64,000 nt of DNA from the NCBI RefSeq assembly GCF_025567165.1, contig NZ_JAOQKC010000005.1, positions 129,818 through 193,817 on the forward strand, written 5' to 3'. Origin of the DNA: Laedolimicola ammoniilytica (GTDB lineage: Bacteria; Bacillota; Clostridia; Lachnospirales; Lachnospiraceae). Within the stretch, counting starts at the first letter, position 1. Each line of letters begins with the position of its first letter. This document shows, in pieces, positions 8,009 through 16,804 of the stretch. The notes under the pieces were generated by a model that was given only the letters and a program-made list of their open reading frames with translations, did no database searches and was not told the origin of the DNA. The translations under genes and the position numbers were made by a program.

Positions 8009-9382
8009 ATGAGTTCACATAACCACAAAAGAAGCTCTTTTTCGGGAAAACTGGGCTTCGTGCTTTCTGCTGCAGGCGCTTCCGTAGGCCTGGGCAATAT
8101 CTGGCGCTTTCCGTACCTGGCGGCCAAATATGGCGGCGGTATTTTCCTTCTGGTTTATATCGTTCTGGCCCTGACCTTTGGCTACACTATGATCGTGGCT
8201 GAGACAGCCCTAGGACGTATGACAAAGAAGAGCCCGGTCGGCGCTTACCATTCCTTTGGAAAGTCTAAATGGCTGTCCTTCGGCGGCTGGATCAACGCGA
8301 TTATTCCGGTACTGATTGTGCCCTACTATTCCGTTATCGGCGGCTGGGTTATCAAATATCTGGTAGAATATATCATCGGAAACGGACATACCCTGGCTGC
8401 GGACGGTTATTTCTCCGCCTTCATTTCCAATGGCGTCTCCACAGAGCTTTGCTTCATCGTATTTTCTCTGTGTACCCTGCTGATTATCTACGCAGGCGTC
8501 CGCAATGGAATTGAGCGGGTATCCAAGATTATGATGCCCATTCTGGTGGTGCTGTCTGTGGTTATCGCGGTTTATTCCGTGACCCGGCCCGGGGCTTTGG
8601 CTGGCGTGAAGTATTTCCTGGTACCGAATCCGGAGAATTTTTCCTGGATGACCGTGGTGGCGGCCATGGGGCAGATGTTCTATTCTCTGTCCATCGCCAT
8701 GGGTATTCTGGTGACCTTCGGCTCTTATATGAAGAAAGATGTTTCGATTGAAGAGTCCACGAAAAATGTGGAGATCTTTGATACTGCTATCGCGATTATG
8801 GCCGGCCTGATGATCATTCCGGCAGTATTCGCCTTCTCCGGCGGAGATCCGGATACCCTGCAGGCAGGTCCGGCTCTGATGTTTATCACCATTCCGAAGG
8901 TATTCGACAGCATGGGAATGGGTACTATCGTGGGTATCCTGTTCTTTGTCCTGGTACTGTTCGCCGCTATGACCAGCTCCATCGCCCTGACCGAAAGCGC
9001 GGTGTCCACCTTCGAGGACGAACTGGGCTGGGGCAGAAAGAAAGCAACCGTCATGATCGGCATTATCATGCTTGCCCTCGGAACCCTGTCCTCCTTAGGC
9101 TACGGTCCCCTGGCCGCTGTGGAAATCATCGGTATGCAATTCCTGGATTTCTTTGATTTTCTGACCAACTCTGTGATGATGCCCATCGCGGCAGTCGCTA
9201 CCTGCCTTCTGATTTCCAGAGTCATCGGCGTAAAGGGAATTGAAGAAGAAGTGCTCCACGGGGAACACTCCTTTAAGAGAAAGAAGATTTTCCGCGTCAT
9301 GATCCAGTATCTTGGCCCGGTCTTTGCAGTCATTATCCTGCTCAGCTCCGTGGCAAACGCCTTTGGGTGGATTTCGATGTAA
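8009..9382 (+). CDS. sodium-dependent amino-acid transporter (SNF/NSS family)
   Basis: 457 residues with about 11 membrane helices. The helix-1 signature SVGLGNIWRFPYL (about residues 24-36), with the unwound GNIWRFP substrate and sodium site, identifies the neurotransmitter:sodium symporter family. Bacterial members such as TnaT and MhsT import amino acids with sodium. It ends at about 11 helices, as in MhsT-like short forms. Position after aspA suggests an amino acid such as aspartate or another fermentable one, but the sequence does not fix the substrate. Confidence 0.9.
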   Translation: MSSHNHKRSSFSGKLGFVLSAAGASVGLGNIWRFPYLAAKYGGGIFLLVYIVLALTFGYTMIVAETALGRMTKKSPVGAYHSFGKSKWLSFGGWINAIIPVLIVPYYSVIGGWVIKYLVEYIIGNGHTLAADGYFSAFISNGVSTELCFIVFSLCTLLIIYAGVRNGIERVSKIMMPILVVLSVVIAVYSVTRPGALAGVKYFLVPNPENFSWMTVVAAMGQMFYSLSIAMGILVTFGSYMKKDVSIEESTKNVEIFDTAIAIMAGLMIIPAVFAFSGGDPDTLQAGPALMFITIPKVFDSMGMGTIVGILFFVLVLFAAMTSSIALTESAVSTFEDELGWGRKKATVMIGIIMLALGTLSSLGYGPLAAVEIIGMQFLDFFDFLTNSVMMPIAAVATCLLISRVIGVKGIEEEVLHGEHSFKRKKIFRVMIQYLGPVFAVIILLSSVANAFGWISM

Positions 9383-9483
9383 GACTTTTACATCATTCTT
9401 GTACGATTTGTTTACAGATAATATATGATCTATTTTATGCTTAATTGCAGCTTTTCTATCTTTTGTAAATAATTGGATAAAAA

Positions 9484-9518
9484 ACAGGACATAGCTTTTG
9501 CCATGTCCCGTTTTTTTC
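9484..9518. terminator. bidirectional terminator between the symporter gene and malQ
   Basis: GGACATAGC and GCCATGTCC pair around TTTT and are followed by seven T rightward. Read leftward the mismatch becomes a G-U pair and a T-run also follows, so it probably serves malQ too. Confidence 0.75.
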
Positions 9519-9530
9519 ATCCGTGCTTTT

Positions 9531-10997
9531 TTATTTTTCCAGCCTTCCGCAGGCTTCCATCTTCTCTCGAAGCTCTGCAGCCAGCTCTGGCGTAAAGCTT
9601 CCCTCCTTCGCCCTCCAGCGCCAGTTTTCGCCTACGGTGGACGGGGTGTTCATGCGGGCTTCGCTTCCCAGTCCCAGGATATCCTGCACCTGTACGATAG
9701 CAAGCTCTGCCCGGCTCTTCCAGATGGCAGTGAGCATAGCCCGGGCTGCCGCCCCATCCTCTGTCTCATGGAGATATTCCCTGGCACAGGCCACATCCTC
9801 CGCCGGAGCTGTTTTCATCCAGCCCAGCGCCGTGTCGTTGTCGTGGGTTCCCACATAGGCCACGCAATGCTCCGGATAATTTTCCGGCAGATAGGCGTTG
9901 CCGCCTCCGTCCCGGCTGTCAAAGGCAAATTCCAGTACCTTCATTCCCGGAAAACCGCTGTCCTTCAGAAGCTGGTGGACCGACTCGGTCAGATACCCCA
10001 GATCCTCCGCAATGATCCGCTGCGGCCCAATCTGTTCCTCCACTGCCCGGAACAGAGCGATTCCCGGTCCCTGCTTCCAACGCCCGCCCCGGGCCGTTGT
10101 GTTTCCATATGGAATCGCATAGTAGGAATCAAAGCCCCGGAAATGATCGATCCGCAGGATATCATAGACCTTGCAGAGATACTGAATCCGTCTGACCCAC
10201 CAGTCATAATCGTTCTTTTCCATATATTCCCAATCGAAGAGGGGATTTCCCCAGAGCTGTCCGTCTGCGGAAAAGCCGTCCGGCGGACAGCCGGCCACTT
10301 CCCTCGGGTTCCGGTTCTCGTCCAACTGGAACAGCTCCGGATGTGCCCACACGTCCACGCTGTCCAGGGACACATAGATGGGCAGATCTCCAATCAGACA
10401 GATTCCCTGCTCATTGGCATAAGTGCGAAGCTCCTCCCACTGCCGGAAGAACAGATACTGAAGCACCTTCCAGAAGCGGATCTCCTCGGCATACCGAAGC
10501 TCGATTTCCTCTGTCGAAAGGGCTTCCCACTCCTGCCAGGACGCTCCTCCATGGGCGTGCTTCATGGCCATGAAACGGGCGTAATCTCCCAGCCAGTAAT
10601 CATTGTTCGCACAGAATTCCGGATAATCCGAAGGAATCCGCGTAAGGAACCGCTCTGCGGCCTTCCGCAGAATCGGGTAACGCTTTTCGTACAGGGCTCC
10701 ATAATTGACCTTCTCCGGCACGCTTTCCCAATCTACCTCTCCATACTCCTGCCATTCCAGAAGTCCGTCTGCCTCAAGCAGCTCCAGATCAATAAAGTAA
10801 GGATTGCCCGCGTAGGTAGAAAAGGACTGGTAGGGAGAATCCCCGTAGCTGGTGGGACAGATGGGAAGCAGCTGCCAGTAGCCCTGGCCCGCCGCCTTCA
10901 GAAAATCAATGAATTCCCGCGCCGGTTTTCCCATGCTGCCGATTCCGTAAGGACTCGGCAGGGAAGAGAGGTGCATCAAAATTCCACTGCTTCTCAC
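9531..10997 (-). CDS. malQ: 4-alpha-glucanotransferase (amylomaltase)
   Basis: 488 residues, standard length for bacterial MalQ (GH77). It transfers maltosyl and longer glucan segments between maltodextrins, releasing glucose. The opening RSSGILMHLSSLPSPYGIGS, WQLLPICPTSYGDSPYQS, LRIDHFRGFDSYYAIP (nucleophile Asp), AEDLGYLT (acid/base Glu) and VGTHDNDTALGW (third acid) are all present. The start is a GTG at 10997, and its AAGGAG lies in the last codons of the preceding gene, so translation is probably coupled. It is the last gene of the alpha-glucan uptake operon, matching its role on imported maltodextrins. Confidence 0.95.
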   Translation of the reverse strand: MRSSGILMHLSSLPSPYGIGSMGKPAREFIDFLKAAGQGYWQLLPICPTSYGDSPYQSFSTYAGNPYFIDLELLEADGLLEWQEYGEVDWESVPEKVNYGALYEKRYPILRKAAERFLTRIPSDYPEFCANNDYWLGDYARFMAMKHAHGGASWQEWEALSTEEIELRYAEEIRFWKVLQYLFFRQWEELRTYANEQGICLIGDLPIYVSLDSVDVWAHPELFQLDENRNPREVAGCPPDGFSADGQLWGNPLFDWEYMEKNDYDWWVRRIQYLCKVYDILRIDHFRGFDSYYAIPYGNTTARGGRWKQGPGIALFRAVEEQIGPQRIIAEDLGYLTESVHQLLKDSGFPGMKVLEFAFDSRDGGGNAYLPENYPEHCVAYVGTHDNDTALGWMKTAPAEDVACAREYLHETEDGAAARAMLTAIWKSRAELAIVQVQDILGLGSEARMNTPSTVGENWRWRAKEGSFTPELAAELREKMEACGRLEK

Positions 10998-11003
10998 CGG
11001 CCA

Positions 11004-11243
11004 TCACGCTCCTTTTTCCACAAGATAGGGTTTCAGATCCTCCTGAAGCTTTTCATCCCCGTCCGTATAGGCACAGAGATCCAGCGGGTGGGTCAAATCC
11101 AGGGAAAAGATACCCATAATGGATTTGGCGTCAATGGTATAGCGTCCCGACACCAGATCGAAATCATAGGGATAGCGGGTAATGGTATTTACAAAGTTTT
11201 TTATTTTTTCAATGCTGTTCAATAAAACGGTATATTTCGTCAT
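11004..11243 (-). CDS. HPr-like protein lacking the phosphorylatable histidine
   Basis: 79 residues, the size of HPr. The region VSGRYTIDAKSIMGIFSLDL matches the HPr segment around regulatory Ser46 (KSIMG), but the N-terminal active-site motif with His15 (normally G-I-H-A-R-P) is absent; the matching segment reads KNFVNTITRYPYDFDL. It therefore cannot act as a PTS phosphocarrier. A role like Crh, a serine-phosphorylated partner of CcpA, or a local regulator of sugar uptake is plausible but not shown. Its place inside the sugar-ABC operon, 35 bases after the ATPase gene and 6 before malQ, is unusual. Confidence 0.7.
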   Translation of the reverse strand: MTKYTVLLNSIEKIKNFVNTITRYPYDFDLVSGRYTIDAKSIMGIFSLDLTHPLDLCAYTDGDEKLQEDLKPYLVEKGA

Positions 11244-11278
11244 CGTGATTTTTCCTCCTGACTGCCCGATTTTTAATC

Positions 11279-12376
11279 CTAATGACAGATGATGGCTTCC
11301 GTCTCCGCGTCAAAGACATGAATTTTGTTCACATCCAGAGCCAGCTTTGCCACATCCTCTGCGCGGATTCCGGTGCGGGACGGCACTCTGGCCACCAGCT
11401 TCTGTCCGAAGCAGGTCAGATACAGATAAATCTCAGAGCCCATCATTTCCGCCAGATCTACCTTCGCCTCAATATTGGAAGCGTCGGAGATAGCCAGGAA
11501 GGACTCTTCCGCGTGAATGTCCTCCGGGCGGATGCCCATGATAACCTCTTTGCCCACATAAGCCTGGAGCTCCGGCTTGTTCACCGGAATCCGGTAATCG
11601 CCAAATACCAGTACGGTTCCGGCAGCATCCTTCTCCACCTTCACGTTTACAAAATTCATCTGGGGAGAACCGATAAAGCCTGCCACAAACTTGTTGCAGG
11701 GATAATTATACAGGTTCTGGGGCGTATCTACCTGCTGGATAATACCGTCCTTCATGACTACGATACGGTCGCCCATGGTCATCGCCTCAGTCTGGTCATG
11801 GGTTACATATACGAAGGTAGTCTGCAGACGCTTATGTAATGCGGCGATCTGGCTTCTCATCTCGGTACGGAGCTTGGCGTCCAGGTTGGACAGGGGCTCG
11901 TCAAGCAGAAATACCGCAGGGTTCCGCACCATGGCGCGGCCCAGTGCCACACGCTGTCTCTGTCCGCCGGACAGCGCCTTGGGCTTCCGGTCCAGATACT
12001 CCGTCAGACCCAGAATCTCGGCTGCCTCACGTACCTTTTTGTCAATCTCGTCCTTGGGCGTGCCATGAAGCTCCAGGGCAAAGGACATATTTTTGTATAC
12101 CGTCATATGGGGATACAGGGCATAGCTCTGGAATACCATCGCGATATCCCGATCCTTGGGCGCCACATCGTTCACTCTTCTGTCGCCGATGTACAGGTCG
12201 CCTGAACTAATCTCCTCCAGACCCGCAATCATGCGGAGGGTCGTGGACTTTCCGCAGCCGGACGGACCGACTAGCACGATAAATTCCTTGTCGTGAATTT
12301 CCAGATTCAAATCCGGAATCACTGTATTTTTATTGTCATAGGTTTTCACCACATGCTTAAATGTAATATCTGCCAT
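11279..12376 (-). CDS. msmK: sugar ABC transporter ATPase (MsmK/UgpC/MalK type)
   Basis: 365 residues. It powers import through the two permeases encoded upstream. The N-terminal nucleotide-binding domain has Walker A GPSGCGKST (about residue 37), signature LSGGQRQRVALGRA, Walker B VFLLDEPLSNLDAKLR and the H-loop YVTHDQTEAMT. The C-terminal half is the MalK-type regulatory OB fold (IMGIRPEDIH). Proteins of this class often serve several sugar transporters; here the gene sits in the same operon as its likely permeases. It is preceded by the LacI gene with an 88-base gap. Confidence 0.93.
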   Translation of the reverse strand: MADITFKHVVKTYDNKNTVIPDLNLEIHDKEFIVLVGPSGCGKSTTLRMIAGLEEISSGDLYIGDRRVNDVAPKDRDIAMVFQSYALYPHMTVYKNMSFALELHGTPKDEIDKKVREAAEILGLTEYLDRKPKALSGGQRQRVALGRAMVRNPAVFLLDEPLSNLDAKLRTEMRSQIAALHKRLQTTFVYVTHDQTEAMTMGDRIVVMKDGIIQQVDTPQNLYNYPCNKFVAGFIGSPQMNFVNVKVEKDAAGTVLVFGDYRIPVNKPELQAYVGKEVIMGIRPEDIHAEESFLAISDASNIEAKVDLAEMMGSEIYLYLTCFGQKLVARVPSRTGIRAEDVAKLALDVNKIHVFDAETEAIICH

Positions 12377-12464
12377 TTTTCTTCCTCCTTACCGTGTCCG
12401 CCCAGAGCGTACACCGTAATTATTCCATATCTTCACCGTTACCCATCTTATCTTCTGTTCTGTC

Positions 12465-13475
12465 TTAGCGGGCGATTTTCGCCGCGCTCTCTCCCTCCAC
12501 GATATCGAAGGGAAGAAGCTCATGCACCGCCGGACGCTCTCCCGCAATATCCGAGAGCAGAATTTCCAGGCTCCGGTCGGCTATCCTTTCTCGGGCCTGG
12601 CGCACCGTAGTGAGCCGCGGAGAAAGATAATTTCCCAATTCAATTCCGTCAAAGCCCATCACGGAAACGTCCTCCGGTACCCGAAGTCCCCGGTCCCGGA
12701 TAGCGCGGATGGCGCCCACTGCCAGTACATCTGCCATGGCAAATACCGCCGTCAGATCCGGCATTTGCTCAAACAGCTGCTCCATGGCGTGATAGCCCTC
12801 CTCCATGGAAAAGAACGCCGACCGGTATTGCCGACCGGGCTCCAGCTTTATACCCTGCTCCGCGAAGGCCTTTTCGCAGCCCTTGTACCGGGTATGGGCC
12901 GCATGGGACTTTTCCATATAGCCGCCCAGGATACCGATGTTCCGGTGACCCAGCTTCAAAAGATGCGTTACCGCTGCCTGCGCTCCTGCCTCGTCGTCTG
13001 TACTGACACTGGAGAGATTGTCAAAGCCCAGCTCCGCCGCCGAATTGGTAACCAGCACGCAGGGAATCTCCAGCCGGTCAAACCGCTCTTTGAAGAACTC
13101 CAGATCGCTTCCCAGAAAAAGAATCCCCAAGGGATGCCGCTCCAGGCACACCCTTTCGGCCCGCTCCACCTCATTTTCCTCCTCACCGATATAGTAGATG
13201 AAGGGAGCATACTTTTTCTCGCTCATAAGCCGCTGCAGCCGCTCCACGATGGAAGCGAACAGCATATTCTGGGAACCCTTTACGATAATCGCGATTCCGC
13301 TGCTGGCCTGCTGCTTCAGGTGCTTGGCGTTGCTGTTTAGTTTGAAATGGTGCTTTTCCACCACCGCCATAATGGTTTTTCGCGCTTTTTCCGATACGTC
13401 CGGATGATTATTGAGCACACGAGACACCGTGCCCACCGCGTATCCGGACTCCTTCGCAATGTCTTTGATTGTCAT
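12465..13475 (-). CDS. LacI-family repressor of the alpha-glucan operon
   Basis: 336 residues. The helix-turn-helix and hinge at residues 1-55 (MTIKDIAKESGYAVGTVSRVLNNHPDVSE) are followed by a periplasmic-binding-like sugar domain. It lies within the operon, 8 bases after the second permease gene. Two TGGAAACGTTTCA-type operators sit just behind the operon promoter, so it probably represses the whole operon including itself, with maltodextrin or a derivative as inducer. CcpA could use the same sites. Confidence 0.88.
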   Translation of the reverse strand: MTIKDIAKESGYAVGTVSRVLNNHPDVSEKARKTIMAVVEKHHFKLNSNAKHLKQQASSGIAIIVKGSQNMLFASIVERLQRLMSEKKYAPFIYYIGEEENEVERAERVCLERHPLGILFLGSDLEFFKERFDRLEIPCVLVTNSAAELGFDNLSSVSTDDEAGAQAAVTHLLKLGHRNIGILGGYMEKSHAAHTRYKGCEKAFAEQGIKLEPGRQYRSAFFSMEEGYHAMEQLFEQMPDLTAVFAMADVLAVGAIRAIRDRGLRVPEDVSVMGFDGIELGNYLSPRLTTVRQARERIADRSLEILLSDIAGERPAVHELLPFDIVEGESAAKIAR

Positions 13476-13483
13476 CTGTATGT

Positions 13484-14326
13484 TTATCCCTTAACTGCTC
13501 CCGCAGCCACTCCTTTGATAATGTGTTTCTGGCCCAGCAGATATACGGTAACAATGGGAATTACGGTTAACATAATACTTGCCATCATAGGACCCATCTC
13601 TACTTTACCATAACTTCCGCGGAAATACTGAATCAACATGGGAATGGTCTTATAATTCTTAATATCCAGTACCAGGGTCGGCAGAAGGTAGTCGTTCCAT
13701 ACCCACATGGCCTCCAGGATTCCTACGGATACCAGGGTCGGCTTCAGCATGGGAAGCACAATCAGGAAGAAGGTCTGCAGCGGATTGCAGCCGTCAATCA
13801 TGGACGCTTCCTCCACCTCCAGGGGAATGGATTTCATAAAGCCCGCGAACATGAAAACTGCCAGGCCCGCGCCGAAGCCCAGGTAGATAATCCAGATATT
13901 CCAGGGCTTGTTAAGGTTTAAGGAATCCGCTGTCTGGGACAGGGTAAACATCACCATCTGGAAGGGTACTACCATGGAAAATACAAACAGGTAATACAGA
14001 ATCTTTGACAGCTTTCCCTTTACCCGGGTGATGTACCAGGCGCACATGGAGCAGCAGATAAGAATCGCCGCCACAGAGGTGATGGTAATCAGAAGGCTGT
14101 AGCCTAAGCTCTGTAAAAAGCCTTTGGAGGCAATCGCGTTGGCGTAGTTCGCCAGGCCTGCGAAGGTGTCCGCCGTCGGCAGGGTGAACGCGCCGGCGGT
14201 GGTAATCGCCGTCTCCCTCTTTACAGAGTTAAAGAGAATCATGACGATCGGATAGACGTACAACAGTGCCAGAATGCTCAGAAACACTACCATGACGGTA
14301 TCCTGTATCTGTTTTTTCTTTCTCAT
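13484..14326 (-). CDS. sugar ABC transporter permease, MalG type
   Basis: 280 residues and six membrane helices, with the binding-protein-dependent transport EAA loop (EVEEASMIDGCNPLQTFFLIVLPMLKP, about residues 174-198) that contacts the ATPase. Together with the adjacent MalF-type permease it forms the inner-membrane channel of a CUT1 oligosaccharide importer. It starts 1 base after the preceding permease stop, so the two are translationally coupled. Confidence 0.92.
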   Translation of the reverse strand: MRKKKQIQDTVMVVFLSILALLYVYPIVMILFNSVKRETAITTAGAFTLPTADTFAGLANYANAIASKGFLQSLGYSLLITITSVAAILICCSMCAWYITRVKGKLSKILYYLFVFSMVVPFQMVMFTLSQTADSLNLNKPWNIWIIYLGFGAGLAVFMFAGFMKSIPLEVEEASMIDGCNPLQTFFLIVLPMLKPTLVSVGILEAMWVWNDYLLPTLVLDIKNYKTIPMLIQYFRGSYGKVEMGPMMASIMLTVIPIVTVYLLGQKHIIKGVAAGAVKG

Positions 14327-14327
14327 C

Positions 14328-15179
14328 TTACTGCTGCACCTCCCTCTTACGTGTAGCCCGCAGCTGGAGCACGGAAATTACGATAACCAGCAGGCAGAAC
14401 AGTACGGCCTTGGCCTGGCCGAGGCCCTTCCACTGGGCGCCTGCCCTTGCGTAGAAGGTCTGATAGATGTTCAGTGCCAGCATCTCTGTCATATGGTTCG
14501 GATCTCCTCCGGTCAGTGCCAGGTTCTGGTCAAAGAGCTTGAAGGAGTTGGTCAGCGTCAGGAATACACAGATGGTAATGGACGGCATAACCATAGGAAG
14601 CTTCACCTTCCATAAAGTCTGCCAGGGCGTCGCTCCGTCGATCTGGGCTGCCTCCAGCAGGTCATCGGAAACATTCTGCAGTCCCGCGATATAGATGATC
14701 ATCATGTAACCAATCTGCTGCCAGCACATGAGAATAATCAGTCCCCAGTAGCCTGCGGAGCTGTTCAATGCCAAAAGCGGCTGTCCCACGATGGAGAGCA
14801 CGCAGTTGATCAGAATCTGCCAGATATATCCCAGCACGATACCGCCGATCAGGTTCGGCATAAAGAAGATCGTACGGAAAATATTGGTACCCTTAAGCTT
14901 CCGTGTCAGAAGCAGCGCCAGTGCAAAGGCAATGACGTTAATCAGCACAATAGAGGCCACCGCGAAGAGCACGGTAAACTTAAAGGAGCTTAAAAATGTA
15001 AGGTCGGAAAAGATTTTTTTATAATTTCCAAAACCTGTGAATTTCGCGTTTTTTACTGTCGTAAACTGGCAGAAGGACAGATACAGTCCCTCAAAGAAGG
15101 GAATGATAAATCCAATCGTAAAAGCCAGAAGCGTGGGCAGTACAAAAAGGGGCGACCAGCGTTTGATCGCTTTTTCCAT
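14328..15179 (-). CDS. sugar ABC transporter permease, MalF type
   Basis: 283 residues and six membrane helices. The EAA loop reads LLEAAQIDGATPWQTLWKVKLPMVMP near residues 175-200. It pairs with the MalG-type protein that follows. It lacks the large periplasmic insertion of Escherichia coli MalF, as usual in Firmicutes. A hairpin with a short T-run separates it from the binding-protein gene, which would lower its expression relative to the binding protein. Confidence 0.92.
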   Translation of the reverse strand: MEKAIKRWSPLFVLPTLLAFTIGFIIPFFEGLYLSFCQFTTVKNAKFTGFGNYKKIFSDLTFLSSFKFTVLFAVASIVLINVIAFALALLLTRKLKGTNIFRTIFFMPNLIGGIVLGYIWQILINCVLSIVGQPLLALNSSAGYWGLIILMCWQQIGYMMIIYIAGLQNVSDDLLEAAQIDGATPWQTLWKVKLPMVMPSITICVFLTLTNSFKLFDQNLALTGGDPNHMTEMLALNIYQTFYARAGAQWKGLGQAKAVLFCLLVIVISVLQLRATRKREVQQ

Positions 15180-15213
15180 GATTCTGCACTCCTTTCTGAG
15201 TTAAAATTGAGTA

Positions 15214-15250
15214 GAAAAGGGGCAGGCAAGTATAAACTGCCCGCCCCTTA
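15214..15250 (-). terminator. intercistronic attenuating hairpin
   Basis: On the minus strand AAGGGGCGGGCA pairs with TGCCTGCCCCTT (one G-U) around GTTTATACT, followed by TTTTCT. It lies between the binding-protein and first permease genes and probably ends or protects part of the transcripts, so that the binding protein is made in excess. Confidence 0.7.
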
Positions 15251-15266
15251 AAATAGTCTCTTTCTT

Positions 15267-16613
15267 TTACTGGCCGTTCGCCATCTGGTACTCGGTTGCC
15301 CATCCGTCAACGAATGCGGATACAACGCCTGCCCAGTTTGCGTCGGTCTGGTCTGCTGCGTATGCGGTCAGAGCCTGGCCTACGCCGTTCTTCCACTCCT
15401 CAGAGGGCATGGTGGTGAAGTTCCAGGATACCGGAGTCTTGCCTTCTGCAGTGTACTCTGCGTCCTGCTTTACAAACAGGTTCTTGGATTCCTGCGCGCC
15501 CTTGAACGGAATAACGAAGCCCATATCCTCAGCCATGGTCTTGGTTCCCAGCTCAGAGGTTACACACCAGTTCATGAAGTCCAGAGTTGCCTTAATATCT
15601 GCCTCGTCTGCCTGGTTGTTCACACACCAGTAGTTCTCTGTACCGGTGCAGAGACCCTGATTTGCCTCGTCGCCAGCGCCGATATAAATCGGAATCATAG
15701 CCAGGTCGTCATCGGTATAACCGCCGTCGCCTGTCAGGTTCGCGTACTCCCAGGAACCATTCTGGAAGAAGACTGCGTCGCCTGCCAGGAACTCGTTTCT
15801 GGAGTCGTCGCCGGTCTTAGCGGAAAGCTCCTTCGGATCGCAGGTGCTGTTATTGATGTACAGATCCCACATATCGCGGTAGTTGTCCAGATAGGTTCCC
15901 TTGATGGCGTCTGTGCTGCTGATACCATCGGTCTGATACTCAAAGTAAATCGGCAGGTTTGCCAGATGGGTCTTGAATCTCCAGTCAGAGGAGCCGTCCA
16001 TACCTGCGGAGGTAAATGCCGCAAAGCCAAGCTCAGAGGAGCGTGCTGTGATATCCTCGGCTACCTTTTTCAGATCCGCGAAGGACTGGATATCGTCGAT
16101 AGTGTAGCCTGCCTTCTCCAGCAGTGTCTTATTTACAATCAGTCCGTAGGACTCGATTACATATGCGATGCCGTATACGGTGTCGTCTTCCTTCAGCGCG
16201 TAGTTATCGCTGGTCAGCTGTCCGTAGATATCGGATCCTGCCAGGTCATAGCAGTAATCCTTCCAGTTCGCCAGACCCACCGGTCCGTTTACCTGGAACA
16301 GGGTCGGAGCGCCGCTCTTGCCCATCTCACTCATCAGAGTGGTCTCATAGTTACCGGATGCTGCCGTTACAACGGTTACCGGTACGCCGGTCTCGTCGGT
16401 ATAAGCCTTTGCCAGGTCCTGCCACTGCTGATCCTGCTCCGGTTTGAAGTTCAGATAGTATACAGAGCCTTCTGCTCCGCTTGCTTCTGTGGTATCTGCC
16501 TTCGTGTCTGTAGATGTAGAGGTGTCTCCTCCGTTGGAAGATCCGCCGCAGCCTGCCAGCATGGAAACTGCCAGAGCGCCGCTCAGTGTCAGGGCTAAGA
16601 GTTTCTTGTTCAT
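15267..16613 (-). CDS. sugar-binding lipoprotein of the ABC importer
   Basis: 448 residues, a family-1 extracellular solute-binding protein. The signal peptide ends in lipobox SMLAGC (Cys22), followed by a Ser/Thr/Asp-rich tether, so the protein is anchored outside the membrane. The rest has the two-lobe MalE-like layout (for example FLAGDAVFFQNGSWEY and MNWCVTSELGT). It captures sugar, probably maltodextrin since malQ is in the operon, and delivers it to the two permeases. It is the first gene behind the regulated promoter. GGAGG precedes the ATG. Confidence 0.9.
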   Translation of the reverse strand: MNKKLLALTLSGALAVSMLAGCGGSSNGGDTSTSTDTKADTTEASGAEGSVYYLNFKPEQDQQWQDLAKAYTDETGVPVTVVTAASGNYETTLMSEMGKSGAPTLFQVNGPVGLANWKDYCYDLAGSDIYGQLTSDNYALKEDDTVYGIAYVIESYGLIVNKTLLEKAGYTIDDIQSFADLKKVAEDITARSSELGFAAFTSAGMDGSSDWRFKTHLANLPIYFEYQTDGISSTDAIKGTYLDNYRDMWDLYINNSTCDPKELSAKTGDDSRNEFLAGDAVFFQNGSWEYANLTGDGGYTDDDLAMIPIYIGAGDEANQGLCTGTENYWCVNNQADEADIKATLDFMNWCVTSELGTKTMAEDMGFVIPFKGAQESKNLFVKQDAEYTAEGKTPVSWNFTTMPSEEWKNGVGQALTAYAADQTDANWAGVVSAFVDGWATEYQMANGQ

Positions 16614-16660
16614 AATGATTTCCTCCCGTTCATGGTGGAATTCCTTGTTGGAATCCGTTT

Positions 16661-16688
16661 TGGAAACGTTTCATTGGAAACGTTTCCA
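16661..16688. promoter_or_regulatory. two LacI/CcpA-type operators
   Basis: TGGAAACGTTTCA (16661-16673) and TGGAAACGTTTCCA (16675-16688) are CG-centred palindromes repeated at a 14-base distance. They start about 15 bases downstream of the -10 box, so a bound repressor would block the start of transcription. Confidence 0.8.
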
Positions 16689-16702
16689 GTTCTTATGCTT
16701 CT

Positions 16703-16731
16703 ATCATAGTCTCTTTCACGAAAAAAAGCAA
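16703..16731 (-). promoter_or_regulatory. promoter of the alpha-glucan operon
   Basis: On the minus strand TTGCTT (16726-16731), a 17-base spacer and TATGAT (16703-16708). The -35 box lies in the 3' arm and T-run of the upstream gene's terminator. Confidence 0.7.
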
Positions 16732-16758
16732 GAAGTTTTTTCTACTCCCTGCTTTTTT
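16721..16758 (-). terminator. terminator of the zinc-ribbon gene
   Basis: On the minus strand GCAGGGAGT pairs with ACTTCTTGC (two G-U pairs), followed by seven T. It overlaps the operon promoter downstream. Confidence 0.65.
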
Positions 16759-16804
16759 CGTCAGTTTTACAGATTATTAAGCTTGCTTTTTGTGCAATTT
16801 TTCA

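Noticed and set aside
9498..11225. 575-codon rightward ORF opposite malQ
   Set aside because: Mirror of a GC-rich real gene with full GH77 motifs; the protein is rich in His/Arg/Pro without domains.
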